DNA of 64,000 bases from Corallium rubrum (Eukaryota > Cnidaria > Anthozoa > Scleralcyonacea > Coralliidae): NCBI GenBank assembly GCA_964035015.1, contig OZ036004.1:12464427-12528426 (forward strand). The letters run 5' to 3'. A program made the position numbers and the translations under genes. Shown here piece after piece: positions 11,891 through 25,000 of this stretch (the stretch's first letter is position 1; every line of letters starts with the position of its first letter). The notes below the pieces were generated by a model, which worked only from the letters and a program-made list of their open reading frames with translations, was not told the origin of the DNA and did not search any database.

Positions 11891-12064
11891 CTCGACTGGC
11901 TTCCAGAATGCATGTGTTGTTGGCAATATAAATGTTTGCCAATTTGGGCGATTTATGTTTTGCGACTAAAAGGGGGCGATATTCCTAGGAAATTCGCCCC
12001 CGGCGGGACGGATTTCCTGGGACACCGGTACAATTTGAAAACGGAACAAAATCATGCCGGTGTG

Positions 12065-13318
12065 TAAAACTAAATATTATATTTAAATGGTGAAGGGATA
12101 AGAGAAGTTGAATCACATACACATTTGGGGTTAACACTTTCTTCTAAATTTTCTTGGAAAAATCATATATTTAATATGTACGCAAATGTCAGTAAAGCGT
12201 TAAATGTATTAAAGACTTTAAAGTATAAACTTAATAGAGCTTCGCTTAATAGTCTTTATAAAAGTCATGTTAGACCATTGATGGAATATACTGATGTCAT
12301 ATGGGATGGATGTAGTGAAGGTGAAGCCAATATCTTGGAAACTGTTCAATATGAAGCAGCTCGTGTAGTTACTGGTGCCATGAAAGGTACCAATAAGAGG
12401 AGATTATTGAATGAGTTATGCTGGGAAGACATGAAAACTCGACGTCTTGCCCATAAATTAATATTATTTTATAAAATAACCAACTCCTTGACGCCATCTT
12501 ACCTGTATGACATAATGCCTCTACAAGTAAATCAAAGAATTCGAAGTGCTTATATACACTTCGATCTAGTGATAACTATTCTCTTATCCCTGCACGAACA
12601 GAGCGTTTTAAAAAATCCTTTTTTCCATCTACGGTAGCAGAATGGAATGTTTTAGACACTGATCTGCGTAATACTCAATCTTTTTTTGCATTTAAAGCTG
12701 GAATACGCACATTATGTTGTGGTGATAAGTATAATAAAATTTATGATATTTCATTGAGCCGTTTTGGCTCTATATTACATACACGATTGCGCTTGGGTCA
12801 GTGTCAATTAAACTCCTATTTGTACAGAATTAATTGTAAACCATCTCCTTTCTGCGACTGTACACAGAATATTATAGAGTCTATTACACACTACTTTTTA
12901 TACTGTAGCCAATTTGCCGCTCAACGTGGTTTGTTAATTGCCTCTGCTTCTCGGTTATTTGGTGCTAACTGGTATAATTTTTCTGATTCACAAAAGATTC
13001 AAATATTCTTGCACGGTTCAGAATTACTCGATCAAGATGATAGTCAAACATTGATGTTTGATGTTCAGTCATATATAATTAATACCAAGCGATTTTGTTA
13101 AACTAAAAAATTAATTATATAAGTGTGATTACTGATTTGCAAGAATATTTGATTCTATATTTGACTCTATTATTCTAATTTAATTGTTGTGTGTAAATAT
13201 GCACTTTCTCATACTTTATTTATGATAATATTGGAACATGATCTCCCTCGATGAGCTTTTAGCTCTTGGAGAAAATGTTTTTACTTTGAAATATGTTTAA
13301 ATAAAAAACCCCAACTAA
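12065..13318 (+). mobile_element. 5'-truncated LINE (L2/CR1-like), 3' end of ORF2
   Basis: Frames 12125-12637 and 12754-13101 encode the segment after the reverse transcriptase palm: ESHTHLGLTLSSKFSW, SHVRPLMEYTDVIWD, RRLLNELCWEDMKTRRLAHK, then a C-terminal CDCTQNIIESITHYFLYC zinc-like motif. These are the carboxy-terminal hallmarks of L2/CR1/Rex1-type non-LTR elements. A frameshift separates the frames at about 12560-12750. The 3' UTR ends near ATGTTTAAATAAAAAACCCC. It inserted in the outer TIR element, and the endonuclease and catalytic domains are absent. Confidence 0.8.
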
Positions 13319-13429
13319 ATACAGGCCAAAACGTCTTGATATAATGACGGATTAGCATGTGACTATTCTCTTTGAATACTGCTGACCCGAATACTGTGGT
13401 CATATATATCGTAGTTAGTGTTCCGTTCA

Positions 13430-13895
13430 AAGCGTAGGAACCGGGGGGCTAAGGGGCTACAGCCCCCCCAATATTTTATCTTGCTGATATTATCCCCCCC
13501 CCCCCCCCCCCCAATATTTTGCCCAACTACGGTTTGAGATTAAATGAGTTAAAGAGATCGTTGGTAATAATTTATAAAAATAAAAAGTAAATCCTCCTAA
13601 CACCATAAAAATATGAATTTCTTTCGTACAGAACGGGAAATTCGTCATATGACCGAAATCTATTTCTCTGCAGGCATCACCAGGCAGGGACGCGAGGGGC
13701 CTGGGCTGCAGTAGAACCCAGTACGCACAGCGCATAGGTAGAACCCCCGTGCTATGTGACCATTTTTCTGAAGCTGAAAACTAGTCGTGGACCCCCTAGG
13801 CGGATTTGTGGCAAAGCCGCGAATGCGCATTACACAAACTCAAGTAGCCACCCCCCCCCCCCCCCCCCCCCCCAAAGTAACACTGCTTCCTACGC
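13430..13895. repeat. hAT-style MITE with long poly-C tracts
   Basis: GCGTAGGAACCGGGGGGC at the left and GCTTCCTACGCCCCTGG at the right form an inverted pair. Two C tracts of about 20 bases lie at 13493-13513 and 13850-13873 (assembly errors are likely in these). No gene seen. Confidence 0.5.
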
Positions 13896-14094
13896 CCCTG
13901 GTTCCGTTTTCATTTCATGCCGTCAAGGAACCCGTCTTCATTTTGTGACGTTTTCATGTCATTTTTGCGGCGGACGGTATCGTGTAAACGCAAGGCCTAA
14001 ACGGCATGATTTTCGGTTTCCTTTTCAAATTGTACCGGCATCGTGTAAACGCACTGGTACAGCCTAACAGCCTGAACTATTTATGTAATAGATA

Positions 14095-14195
14095 AACCCC
14101 AAGAACGAGGGATGTATGCTATATAAAGACCCGAGGACGCGCAGCGTCCGAGGGCTTTATATCGCATACATCCCGAGGGATTTATCTGACTTAAT
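14095..14195. repeat. palindromic MITE
   Basis: ATAAACCCCAAGAACGAGGG and ATGTATGCTATATAAAG pair with CTTTATATCGCATACATC and CCGAGGGATTTAT around a CGCGCAGCG centre. A partial copy of the arm lies at 14299-14325. The stretch to 14747 otherwise shows nothing. Confidence 0.7.
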
Positions 14196-14747
14196 TTATT
14201 ATTGAGGAGGTTTTCCAACAAAGTTTTGTCTATTTTTTTCCACCTTGGACAAAGATTTTCCTTGTTCTTTTCTTCATTTCGTATCTAATTAATATTCAAG
14301 GGCTTTATGCGGTATAAAGCCCTCGGAAGAACAAAGAAAACCGACTCAATAATAAATTAAACACTGATACACTCCGTAATTCAGCATACATAATTTTGAA
14401 TTACAGATCGAGCGTATATTCAGGCTGTACACAGGCTACTCATATGTTGAGTATAGTGTTCCTTGTGGTCTGTAAAAAAATAATATACGTAAAAACAAAA
14501 GAAAATTTAAAATTTAGATGATATTGACCGCAGAAACCAACAAATTAACATACAGTACTTTCCATAATAAAAAAATATTATTAAACCACAATTGCCCAAG
14601 GGCGGGCATTGTTAAACAAAAGCCGAGTTAAAAAGCAGATATTAAATCGAGCATTGTATGCTAAATTTCACTATATTATGATTTCAGCTGATAATCAGTA
14701 CCATAGTTTTTAAGACGTAGGTCCATCATCTTTGATTTGTAACATTA

Positions 14748-15049
14748 CCATATTCATTCATTCATTCATTCATATACGTTCATTCATTCATTCATTCATT
14801 CCTTCCTTCCTTCGTTCGTTCGTTCGTTCGTTCGTTCGTTCGTTCGTTCGTTCGTTCGTTCGTTCGTTCGTTCGTTCGTTCATTCATCCGTCCGGTCCGT
14901 CCGTCCGTCCGTCCGTCCGTCCGTCCGTCCGTCCGTCCGTCCGTCCGTTCGTTCGTTCGTTCGTTCGTTCGTTCGTTCGTTCGTTCGTTCGTTCGTTCGT
15001 TCGTTCGTTCGTTCGTTCGTTCGTTCGTTCATTCATTCATTCATTCACT
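14748..15049 (+). repeat. zoned tetranucleotide array
   Basis: Runs in order: (ATTC)n, (CTTC)n, (GTTC)n, a short ATTC patch, (CCGT)n, (GTTC)n, (ATTC)n. Variant zones are roughly mirror-symmetric around the CCGT core. The long open frame across it is a repeat artefact. Confidence 0.97.
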
Positions 15050-15335
15050 CATCTGTCCACCAATCATTCATCAGAACATTTACCTACGAAAGAGAGCGTA
15101 TATTAAAGTTGTAGTAAAGCTGTATGTGTGGTGACACCGTGACAGTAAAGTATTATATATTTCCTTTTATTTTGGCTCTTCTTCAAGATATCCTATACTA
15201 TTTGGTATAAATTCTTCGGTTCGATTATAGCAAATTTGTTATTGTAATCTTACTAAGTTGGTATGCATTTTTCACTAAAGATGGATCAGTATTAAAAATT
15301 ATTTATTAAAAATTATATTATTATTATTATGCCAT

Positions 15336-15420
15336 GTGGCTCAGTCAGTAGAGCGTCGAACTATGAGTAAACTGAGTTTTCTACTTACCCTGTATGGTTC
15401 GTCTCTCAGAGTAGCACCTA
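15336..15420 (+). repeat. tRNA-like sequence, possible SINE head
   Basis: GCCATGTGGCTCAGTCAGTA carries an A-box-like TGGCTCAGTCAG, and GGTTCGTCTCTC 60 bases later is B-box-like. No complete cloverleaf closes, so this is a tRNA-derived SINE head or tRNA relic, not a functional tRNA. Confidence 0.35.
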
Positions 15421-16057
15421 ACAGGGACGTAGCCAGGGGGGAGCCGGGGGAGCTGCGGCTGCCCCCCATTTAGATATAAAACAACAGATATGTAACTACA
15501 AAACTGATGCAATGTGAATTATGTCAGGAAATAAACTGTAAACAGTGTATCCAACCTACTAAGTGTATGTATGCATTTCGAGTATCTATGTAACGTTTGC
15601 GTGTTTTGAGTATCATTTATATGACGTTTTTTAACCTTTAGACTCTGTAAACTTATCTTCCTCCAAAAGCCAGGAAATGGCATTTCAGCGACTCTCGATT
15701 TCAAAATTTCCTGGGGAGGCATGCCCCTGGACCCCTCTAAAAATTTATTTTGATTCGGCTCTCCCCTTTCAAAGTCCTGGCTGCGAGGTTTGCACATCTC
15801 TTCTTTTTCCCTCAAAGTTTTCTTCGGTTCCATCCACAATTTGGCTAAAACGTTATACAATGCATGTCTATTGATATTTAATAAATGATCTTTAGTTGAC
15901 ATGCATTGAATTTGAAAGACGAAATTGAACAGATCACCGCGTTCGTCGTTTTGACACAATGCGGTTGCAGAATAGCATCCGACACAATTTAATATTTGCA
16001 ACAAAAAGCTTGGCCGGTGTGTGAAGCTTTCTTCCGCTCTTCGAGTAAGTCAGGCTT

Positions 16058-19000
16058 ATGTCTTCGAAGAAACCCAGCGGGGCTCCCCAAACGTCAAAAG
16101 GTATTTCAACACTGGCTGCAGCAAGCCGCGAACCACAACAAAAGCGACTCCGAACAAACGGAGTGCCAAGTTTGAACAGATCAATGCCGACGTCGAATGG
16201 TCTATTCGATTACAGGCTTAAAATCGCATTCATTGGCAATGTTGGGGCAGGAAAGACTTCGGTTATGACTCGCTACAGCCGTGGAAGGTTCTATCATCGT
16301 CATTCCAGTACAATTGGTATCGACTCTGCGACAAAAATTTTGGTCATCGATGACTGTCGAATACAGGTAAAATTAATACTAATATTTATGCCTTGAAACT
16401 AGACATTGCCGTTTCGTGTATAGCGAAGCGGTAATTTTGGCAAACGTTGCTGCGCTGTCTGAAGAGGATTTAGAAACGGGAAGAACAGATGTGTTACTTA
16501 CAAGGCTGTCGTCTTCTTGGCTCCTTGCCTTGTTTACAATCGCCAGACCTTCAGTCTTGCGTACAGAAATGGTCACATCACTATCGAATGCTGCATTTGA
16601 AATTAGTCTATCAGGAATTAATTTCGGATTTCTGAACGCCAAATTCAAGCACAATTAATAGTTTTTATGACGATTTGAAAAAACTAGAAATTGGGAAATA
16701 CGACGTAATTCACTGGCATATTCTAGACATGGTATTGATATATGTCCGTATTTTGAAAGATCAACTATATTTAAAAGGTGCGCACGCGATCGTTCAGTCT
16801 GAGTTTTGGTCTGAATTTATTTTTAATTTTCGGTTATGCTCCTCGAACTTTAAGTGGTATATTTGGAATTTGTAGCGAAAGTAAAAGAGTTCTTTTAATG
16901 GAAGGAAGTAAGACGATTCGAGAGAAGATCGAGCGATTCCAGGAACATTCCAGACCTTTATCGTGCGTGTCCAAGGTCACGTGGAGGTCACGACATTTTT
17001 AATACATGTACTTTACATAGCCCGGTAAGCCGGGATGATTTCAGGCCGGAATTCGCAATTATCAAGTAAACAAGGGCAAAGTTACGTTCGTTTTACTTCA
17101 ATTTTATACTAATTAGTCTATTATTTATTTTGTAAGCCCATCGTTAATAAAAAGATTGTTTAAAGTCTTAGCTAACCCAGGAAAGCGTCTTCACGAAGAC
17201 TAATTAATTTATTAAATCACAAACAACGTTGATGTTCTATTTCAGTTCCTTTCAGCACTATTTATTCACACAGTCAAGCAAACGAACGCGTATCGAAGCG
17301 AGTTCCACAGTTTTTCAGCCCGGTTTGCCGGGATGAAAACGATTACATGGACATTTTCATCCCGGTTAACCGGGCCAGCCCGGTCCATGTAATCACCCCC
17401 TACAGAACTAACAAGGACTGTCGTTTAGTCATAATAACAAACTTTCATGAAACGCGCTTTAAGTACGTATTTACCAAGACGATTGGCCTTACTGGGAAAG
17501 ATAGCAACGTAGAAAATAAGAGTGAAGCAACAAGTAGCGTAACAATTAATAGCGAGATGAAGTGCTATGGAGCACGCCTTGGTGTCAGCCTAGTCGTTGA
17601 CTAGGGGCCTATGACAAAAGGGGCCCATTTTTAAGAAAACAAATTACAAATTAAGAAATATTATACATTAACGTAACTGTGGAAAGTACAATTGATTTAA
17701 CAAAAATCAACAACTCACGTTTAAGCCTTAATCATTACGTTGCATTGTGTTCTTAAGCCTAGTTTACACAAGCAATTTTTCCTTGACAAGTTTTTCCTTG
17801 ACAAGTCTCCTTGTTGAAAAGCTGGCATGCCAGCTTTTCAAAAGGGAGACTTGTCAAGGAAAAACTTGCCATGTTTCCTCATACACACGGGCAAATAAAA
17901 CTTGTTAAATTGAAAAATGCCAAAGAAAAATTGCCCGTGTAAACTAGGCTTTATGGTTTTATCACTGTTGTGCTTGGGCCGATTGGGATTTGTCACTAGC
18001 AGGGGAGACTTTGTGATTTTTCATTGGCATAGGGCCCTTTATAGCTTATATCTTATCCTTAAATTCTCTTTTATTAACGTACAGAACTCTCATTAAAACT
18101 ACAGTAGATTAATGCATGGGAATTCAAATTTGGGAAATGTTGTGCGAGTTTGTAGGTGTTGTCAAACGGTGAAGTTTGCGCTTGAGAAAAGTATAAATTT
18201 ACACATTGCGATTTATCAAGACGATTTCATATCGTCCTGACGAATCGCAGTATGTAAAGTGTAAACGTACCTATAAAGAAAACACACCTCATGGGGGGTG
18301 TACGGGCCCATAAATTATGGTTTTTGACCACAGAGTCTGCTAAACCAGTCTTCAATTTCAGAACGGATCCATATTTATAGTGAGCTTAAATACTTTAAGT
18401 AACAAGTAACCCAGTGTAACTATAAGTCGAGGGTCGAGAGTCGAGAGTCGATAAATTGACCAGAAAATACCAAAAAATCACTATATACTATAATCGATTA
18501 TATATCGCAACACTGTGTCTTATTTCTACGCACCGCGGGATATATTTATAACCGATATACAAAGCTTTGAGCATTTGATCTATTCACTAAAAACCGGGGG
18601 AAAGCGGCCACTTTCACGAACATTACAAGCTTACATAGAAGTATATAGTGATGTATGCGTCGCTTTTTAGCGCCAGAGTAGCGTTTAATACGCAGAGTAA
18701 AATACTCTCTCTCTATATATATATATATTATGTTTACATATCTCCACATAATTACTCTAGCGCTAAAAAGCGGCGCATACATCACTATTTCTATGTAAGC
18801 TGTTCGTGAAAGTGGCCACATTCCCTTTAGTGAATAGATCAAATGCTCAAAGCTTTGTATATCGGTTATAAATATATCCCGCGGTGCGTAGAAATAAGAC
18901 ACAATGTTGCGATATATAATCGATTATAGTATATAGTGATTTTTTGGTATTTTCTGGTCAATTTATCGACTCTCGACTCTCGACCCTCGACTTATAGTTA

Positions 19001-22000
19001 CACTCCAAGTAACCTAGCCCGCGTTGGCGGGGATGACAGATTAGAATGCCAAATGCCAAAATAAATACAAAATCCTTTTGTTTGCATAAAATAGGATTTG
19101 AAAGTTTGATACTTTAATATGTTATTTAAATAATTACTCATTTAACAATCACGTTGTTATTTTATTAATCTTTACTCTGAAACGTCAGTATTTCACTACT
19201 AAAAATCTCAGCATTTTCAATCACCTTTTCACTTTGCTCTATCCGAATTACTGCCTACAGAGCACTCTACTTTTTTACACTTTAATAATATGTTATATGG
19301 ACGGATGCCAACACTCTTGGGTTTTCACGATTGAAAGAAAGAGCGTCATTTTTACTCGGGCTATACCTGTGATAGGCTGGATGTCACGATTTTGCATTTT
19401 TGCACAATTTACTTCCGCCTTCTATTCATTCTTCCGGTGAGTTGTTAGCCGTGTGACCGAGTGAGGCCGTGAGGCATGTTGTAAGTTCTTTGCTCCTTTC
19501 GCTTTTGGAATTCCTTGCGGCAATGAATTCAGTAATCGAAGGGTGAATGCAGTGCGGTGCGTATACTTCACACAAGTGAACATGACTTGCCAGTGCGTAT
19601 ACGTACCGAGTGATCGCCTGGACCCAGACGTCTTGTCTATTAAATTCTAAAGTCAGATTGGAATAGGTTTTGGTGCATCGTTCATAAGACACAAGCGCCT
19701 ATAGCAGTACTAGAAAAATCAAAATCCCTCATTTTAATCAGAGTTTAAGGTTTTTCGTTGGAATATGAATTCATGGAAAACGGGTGCCGTACCAAGTCAC
19801 GAGTCACTCAGCAGCGCCTCACTCTAACGTCATAAAATTCTAAAATGTTTATTATTAAACCTACAATCTTGGTTGTTGTTGAATATATTTCATGTAAATA
19901 TAATTTAGAATAATTAATGACATTAGAGAACTTTAAAATAAAATAAAATAAAATAGAATAGGGTTTGATTGTTGTAGTGCATGAATACCGCACACAGGGT
20001 AAATGGTTTATTGTTTAAGTAATTTGATAACGGGTAGACTTGCTCCAAGTCTGCCTCTTGTTGTTTCGAGACGGGTTTAATTCGAGATGGGTTAAAATCA
20101 AATCAAATCAAAACATAACCCATCTCGAAACAAAGCCGTCTCGAAACAACAAGAGGCAGACTTGGAGCGAGTCTAGATAACGGGGTGCGGCCCACTATAA
20201 TTGTCATAAGAAACCTTGTAACGATTCGACTGAGATTGTCCATTGGAGTGACAACATTGTTTGTGATAGAGAAATAAATGTTTTAAAAAGAAAGATACAG
20301 TCCCTTTGAAAGAGATCGCGCTCATTGTGACTTTCGAACCAGAGTGGAAAGAAGATTCCACGAGTTGTTTTGTATATTTTGTAGATTTGTCATTGTCATT
20401 ACGAGTCTTCCTGGAAAATAGGGTTGCCTGCGGAGGAGGCTAGAATTGAAAAGACGTCTACTCTGCACTTATTAAAAGGCCGGTCCATGTATCATGCACT
20501 CTGTATTCTTCACGCGAGTTCGTTCGTTCGTGACATCACGCGCATTGGATTGAATCATTTCACATTGGATTGAGTCATTTCACGTTAATCATTTCACATT
20601 AATCATTTCACATTAGGTTGAGTCATTTCACATTAGGTTGAGTCATTTCACATTTGGTTGAGTCATTTCACATTTGGTTGAGTCATTTCACATTCGATTG
20701 AGTCATTTCACGTTAATCATTTCACATTAATCATGTCACATTAGGTTGAGTCATTTCACATTAGGTTGAGTCATTTCACATTTGGTTGAGTCATTTCACA
20801 TTTGGTTGAGTCATTTCACATTGGATTGAGTCATTTCACGTTAATCATTTCACATTAATCATTTCACATTAGGTTGAGTCATTTCACATTGGATTGAGTC
20901 ATTTCACGTTAATCATTTCACATTAGGTTGAGTCATTTCACATTTGGTTGAGTCATTTCACATTAGGTTGAGTCATTCACGTTAATCATTTCACATTAAT
21001 CATTTCACATTAGGTTGAGTCATTTCACATTGGATTGAGTCATTTCACATTGGATTGAGTCATTTCACGTTAATCATTTCACATTAATCATTTCACATAT
21101 AGGTTGAGTCATTTCACATTTGGTTGAGTCATTTCACATTTGGTTGAGTCATTTCACATTGGATTGAGTCATTTCACGTTAATCATTTCACATTAGGTTG
21201 AGTCATTTCACATTGGATTGAGTCATTTCACATTAGGTTGAGTCATTTCACATTAGGTTGAGTCATTTCACATTTGGTTGAGTCATTTCACATTAGGTTG
21301 AGTCATTTCACATTAGGTTGAGTCATTCACGTTAATCATAATCATTTCACATTAGGTTGAGTCATTTCACATTGGATTGAGTCATTTCACGTTAATCATT
21401 TCACATTAGGTTGAGTCATTTCACATTAGGTTGAGGCATTTCACATTAGGTTGAGTCATTTCACATTAGGTTGAGTCATTTCACGTTTGGTTGAGTCATT
21501 TCACATTAGGTTGAGTCATTTCACACATTAGGTTGAATCATTTCACATTTGGTTGAGTGATTTCACATTAGGTTGAGTCATTTCACATTGGATTGAGTCA
21601 TTTCACATTAGGTTGGGTCATTTCACATTGGATTGAGTCATTTCACATTAGGTTGAGTCATTTCACATTTGGTTGACTCATTTCACATTAGGTTGAATCA
21701 TTTCACATTAGGTTGAGTCATTTCACATTAGGTTGAGTCATTTCACATTGGATTGAGTCATTTCACATTGGGTTGAGTCATTTCACGTTAATCATTCCAC
21801 ATTAATCATTTCACATTTGATTGAGTCATTTCACATTAGGTTGAGTCATTTCACTTTTGGTTGAGTCATTTCACATTAGGTTGAGTCATTTCATATTAGG
21901 TTGAATCATTTCACATTGGGTTGAGTCATTTCACATTTGGTTGAATCATTTAACATTAATCATTCCACATTAGGTTGAGTCATTTCACATTAGGTTGAGT

Positions 22001-25000
22001 CATTTCACATTAGGTTGAATAATTTCACATTAGTTGAATCATTTCACATTAGGTTGAGTCATTTCACATTAGGCTAGGTTGAGTCATTTCACATTAGGTT
22101 GTGTCATTTCACATTAGGTTGAGTCATTCCACATTAGGTTGAGTCATTTCACATTAGGTTGAGTCATTTCACATCGCTTACGGCAGGTGGTGGTCGCTTA
22201 CGAGAGGTTGTCGCTCATGGGAAGTGGTCGCTTACGGGAGGAGGTGGTCGCTTACGACCCTTGATGTTCTTTCGTCGCATCTCAACTCCCGAGTCCGAGT
22301 TTCCTTACAATACAAAACTACAAGTATACATACATATAGTCACGTGCATACATGCTGTCATATTACACAACAACACCGCAACCACGACTAAAGATATTAC
22401 TGACAATCAAGCGCTACACTCGAAACAACTCAACGAGGTTTGACGGTACAAAAAAAGTATAGTGCTGGGCGTACGCAGTGTTTTGGATACGGCATGCAAA
22501 GTGAAAAAGTGGTACACCGGCTGCGGAGATTTTTAGTAACGAAATACTGACGTTCTGAGCAGAGCTCTGAGGCCCTGTTAGGGTAAATTCCGACAGGCTA
22601 CATTGCGTTGAATCAGCGACATGAAAGAGCTGACTGAAATGGCAAGAAGCGAGACCTCTGTCGGCTGAAATTGCGACAGCGAAACAGGAAAAGGAAAAAA
22701 TGACAACGAATCTCGTTTTCTTAAAATTCGACAGCGAAGCAGTCGCAGAGTGCACAAATACTTAAAAAGGACGTCGTCCCAGGAGTTGCTTAGGCGTCTT
22801 TCACGGCGGTGGCTTCTTTATACTTTGACGGTCTTCAACGAGTAAAATTGCATGTCTGGCGTTCCAATACTATATATGCAACGGAGAAGACGCATGCTGT
22901 CTTGGAACTAAGATTTCTGGTTGTTTTTAGACTTAGGTTTAGAGAATATGACCAGTGAAAATTCTGGCGAAATAACGACAGGGACATGCCCAACTTCGAA
23001 AATTGCGACACGACTAGTTTTGAAACTCAGACGGGCGACATGCGCACCCACCCTAACAGGGCCTCAGCTCTCTGTATTTCGTCACTAAAAAATATGCGCA
23101 GCTTACCACCTTTTCACTTCGCTCTATAATCAATACAACTCTTTGGTTTTGCAGCTAGAAATTTGGGACACGGCCGGCCAAGAAAGGTTCAGGACGATTA
23201 CACAAAGTTACTACAGAAACGCAAATGGACTACTGGTCACTTATGATATTACGAACTACGAGTCGTTGGAGGGATTAAACGAATGGATTGAAGATGTGAA
23301 GCGATACGCGGCGCCAAACGTCCTCATGTTACTTGTTGGAACAAAGAAAGATCTGGAGACCGAAAAGCGTGAAGTGACTTTAGAAAAAGCTCGACTATTT
23401 GCATCAAGATATCCGGAGGTTGTCGATGTTATTGAAACATCAGCCAAGGTAATGAACACGCATAACCGACACACAAAAACTAGAAAAACACATAGTTTTG
23501 AGGTCATGTGATGTTACCTGTAACATGCAACCCGCGATACATGGGTGCCAGATTAGGGCCTTATACCCGTGGCCTTGCCTCTCACCGCTGAGGTCTCTGA
23601 CCGAAGTGTCGCTAAAGAAACAGTGAGGATCTGATTAAGGTGATTCCTCAGTTTTGCATTGCGCAGCTTCTCTGCGCATAAGTGCGCATAATTATGCAAT
23701 ATTAATTCAAGATGTAACCAAGTGTTAGTGAGGAAACAACAAGTGTACTAAGGTAGTAAAATCACCTGATAATAACTTTGACAAGAAGATACTAAAGGGG
23801 TGTTTATCTGGCGGAGGGCCAGCATGCTTGGTAAGGCTAGCCATATAGTAAGAGGGCTGGAATTGTTTACATGAGCTTTTTTGGTAGGGCTGGCCCTAGT
23901 AAGAGGGCTGGAATTTACCTCGTGTTTACCTGAGCTTTTTTGGTAGGGTGGCCCTAGTAAGAGGGCTGAATTTACCTCGTGTTTACATGAGCTTTTTTGG
24001 TAGGGCTAGCCCTAGTAAGAGGGCTGGATTTCACCTCGCGATGGCTTGTTTACTGACTTGTGCAGCTTTCCTACGAAGCCCGAAATCATGTTTTCGCAAA
24101 CACAATTTGAATTTATAACAAACACATAAACAAACGCAACTTGTAAAATAAAAAAACCCTGCTGAGAGTAGGAATTGAACCCGGGTCGCAGAGGTGAAAG
24201 GCACGTGCGCTAACCACTGTGCCAACAACACCTCTTAAAGTGCCTATGAAGCGACATTTTGTATTGCTTCATTTGAAAGAGCATCAAAAAGTAGGACAAT
24301 ATGCAGTTTACCGTTCCTTGATATCTTTTATAGTTCCGGAGTTATAAAGATTTAAAGATGTCAAAATGAAGAAAAAATATGGCACAAACACATTGCTGAT
24401 TCAGCACAAATTGTGACGTCATGTGGTTTGCATGTTAATTTGGTAATGTTTAAATGACCTATAGCTCAGTTACTATGTGTCAGAATCAAATGAATCTTTG
24501 CACACATGTAGTGCAAGATGAAACACAGTTGATAATATCACCAATTTTGTTGTCAAGGTAACACTGTTGTACCCAGGCCCCTTGCACGGATTTTATAAAA
24601 CACCATGTATTTATCTCTGTGGGCATAATTTTCAAATTATTATAGTATAAATGTATTTTAGGCATACACAGTATGACAAGTACTTGTCTGATATTATTTT
24701 ATCATTATCAGGACAGAGAAGGTGGTTTATATATAAAATCCGTGCAAGGGGCCTGGGTACAACAGTGTTACCTTGACAACAAAATTGTTGATATTATCAA
24801 CTGCGTTTCATCTTGCACTATATGTGTGCAAAGGTTCATTTGATTCTGACACATAGTAACTGCGCTATAGTTCATTTAAACATTCACCAAATTAACATGC
24901 AACCCACATGACGTCACCATTTACACTGAATCAGCAATTTGTTTGTGCCATATTTTTTCTTCATTTTGACATCTTTAAATCTTTATAACTCTGGAACTAT

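Larger units (their letters stand above)
10216..12024. mobile_element. Ginger-like DNA transposon remnant with CCGG target duplication
   Basis: The ends are TGTCACAGGAAATTCGTCCC and, inverted, TGTCCCAGGAAATCCGTCCC. Both are flanked by CCGG (10212-10215 and 12025-12028); removing the element restores the outer arm GATGCCGGTACAATTT. TGT...ACA ends with a 4-bp duplication are the hallmark of the Ginger group, whose members can carry PHD and ULP1/OTU-type protease domains, and a ULP1-PHD reading frame lies inside. The integrase core is absent, so the copy is internally deleted. Confidence 0.7.
10199..14051. mobile_element. outer TIR element CGTTTACACGATGCCGG, carrying two nested insertions
   Basis: CGTTTACACGATGCCGG at 10199 is mirrored by CCGGCATCGTGTAAACG ending at 14051. 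Beyond the Ginger-like insertion the left arm continues (12025 on) as TACAATTTGAAAACGGAAC and AAAATCATGCCG. The right arm mirrors this as CGGCATGATTTTCGG and CCTTTTCAAATTGTACCGG (about 14000-14036). The original element was short; it now holds a Ginger-like element, a LINE tail and a poly-C hAT-like MITE (about 13430-13895). Superfamily unknown. Confidence 0.65.

Noticed and set aside
14732..15106. 124-codon SFVRSFVR frame
   Set aside because: Tetranucleotide array artefact.
20540..22175. CRISPR-like array
   Set aside because: 20-bp units are contiguous with no spacers, in a eukaryotic intron.
24157..24232. Functional tRNA-Glu gene
   Set aside because: A and B boxes are present but the acceptor stem does not pair; better read as a SINE head.
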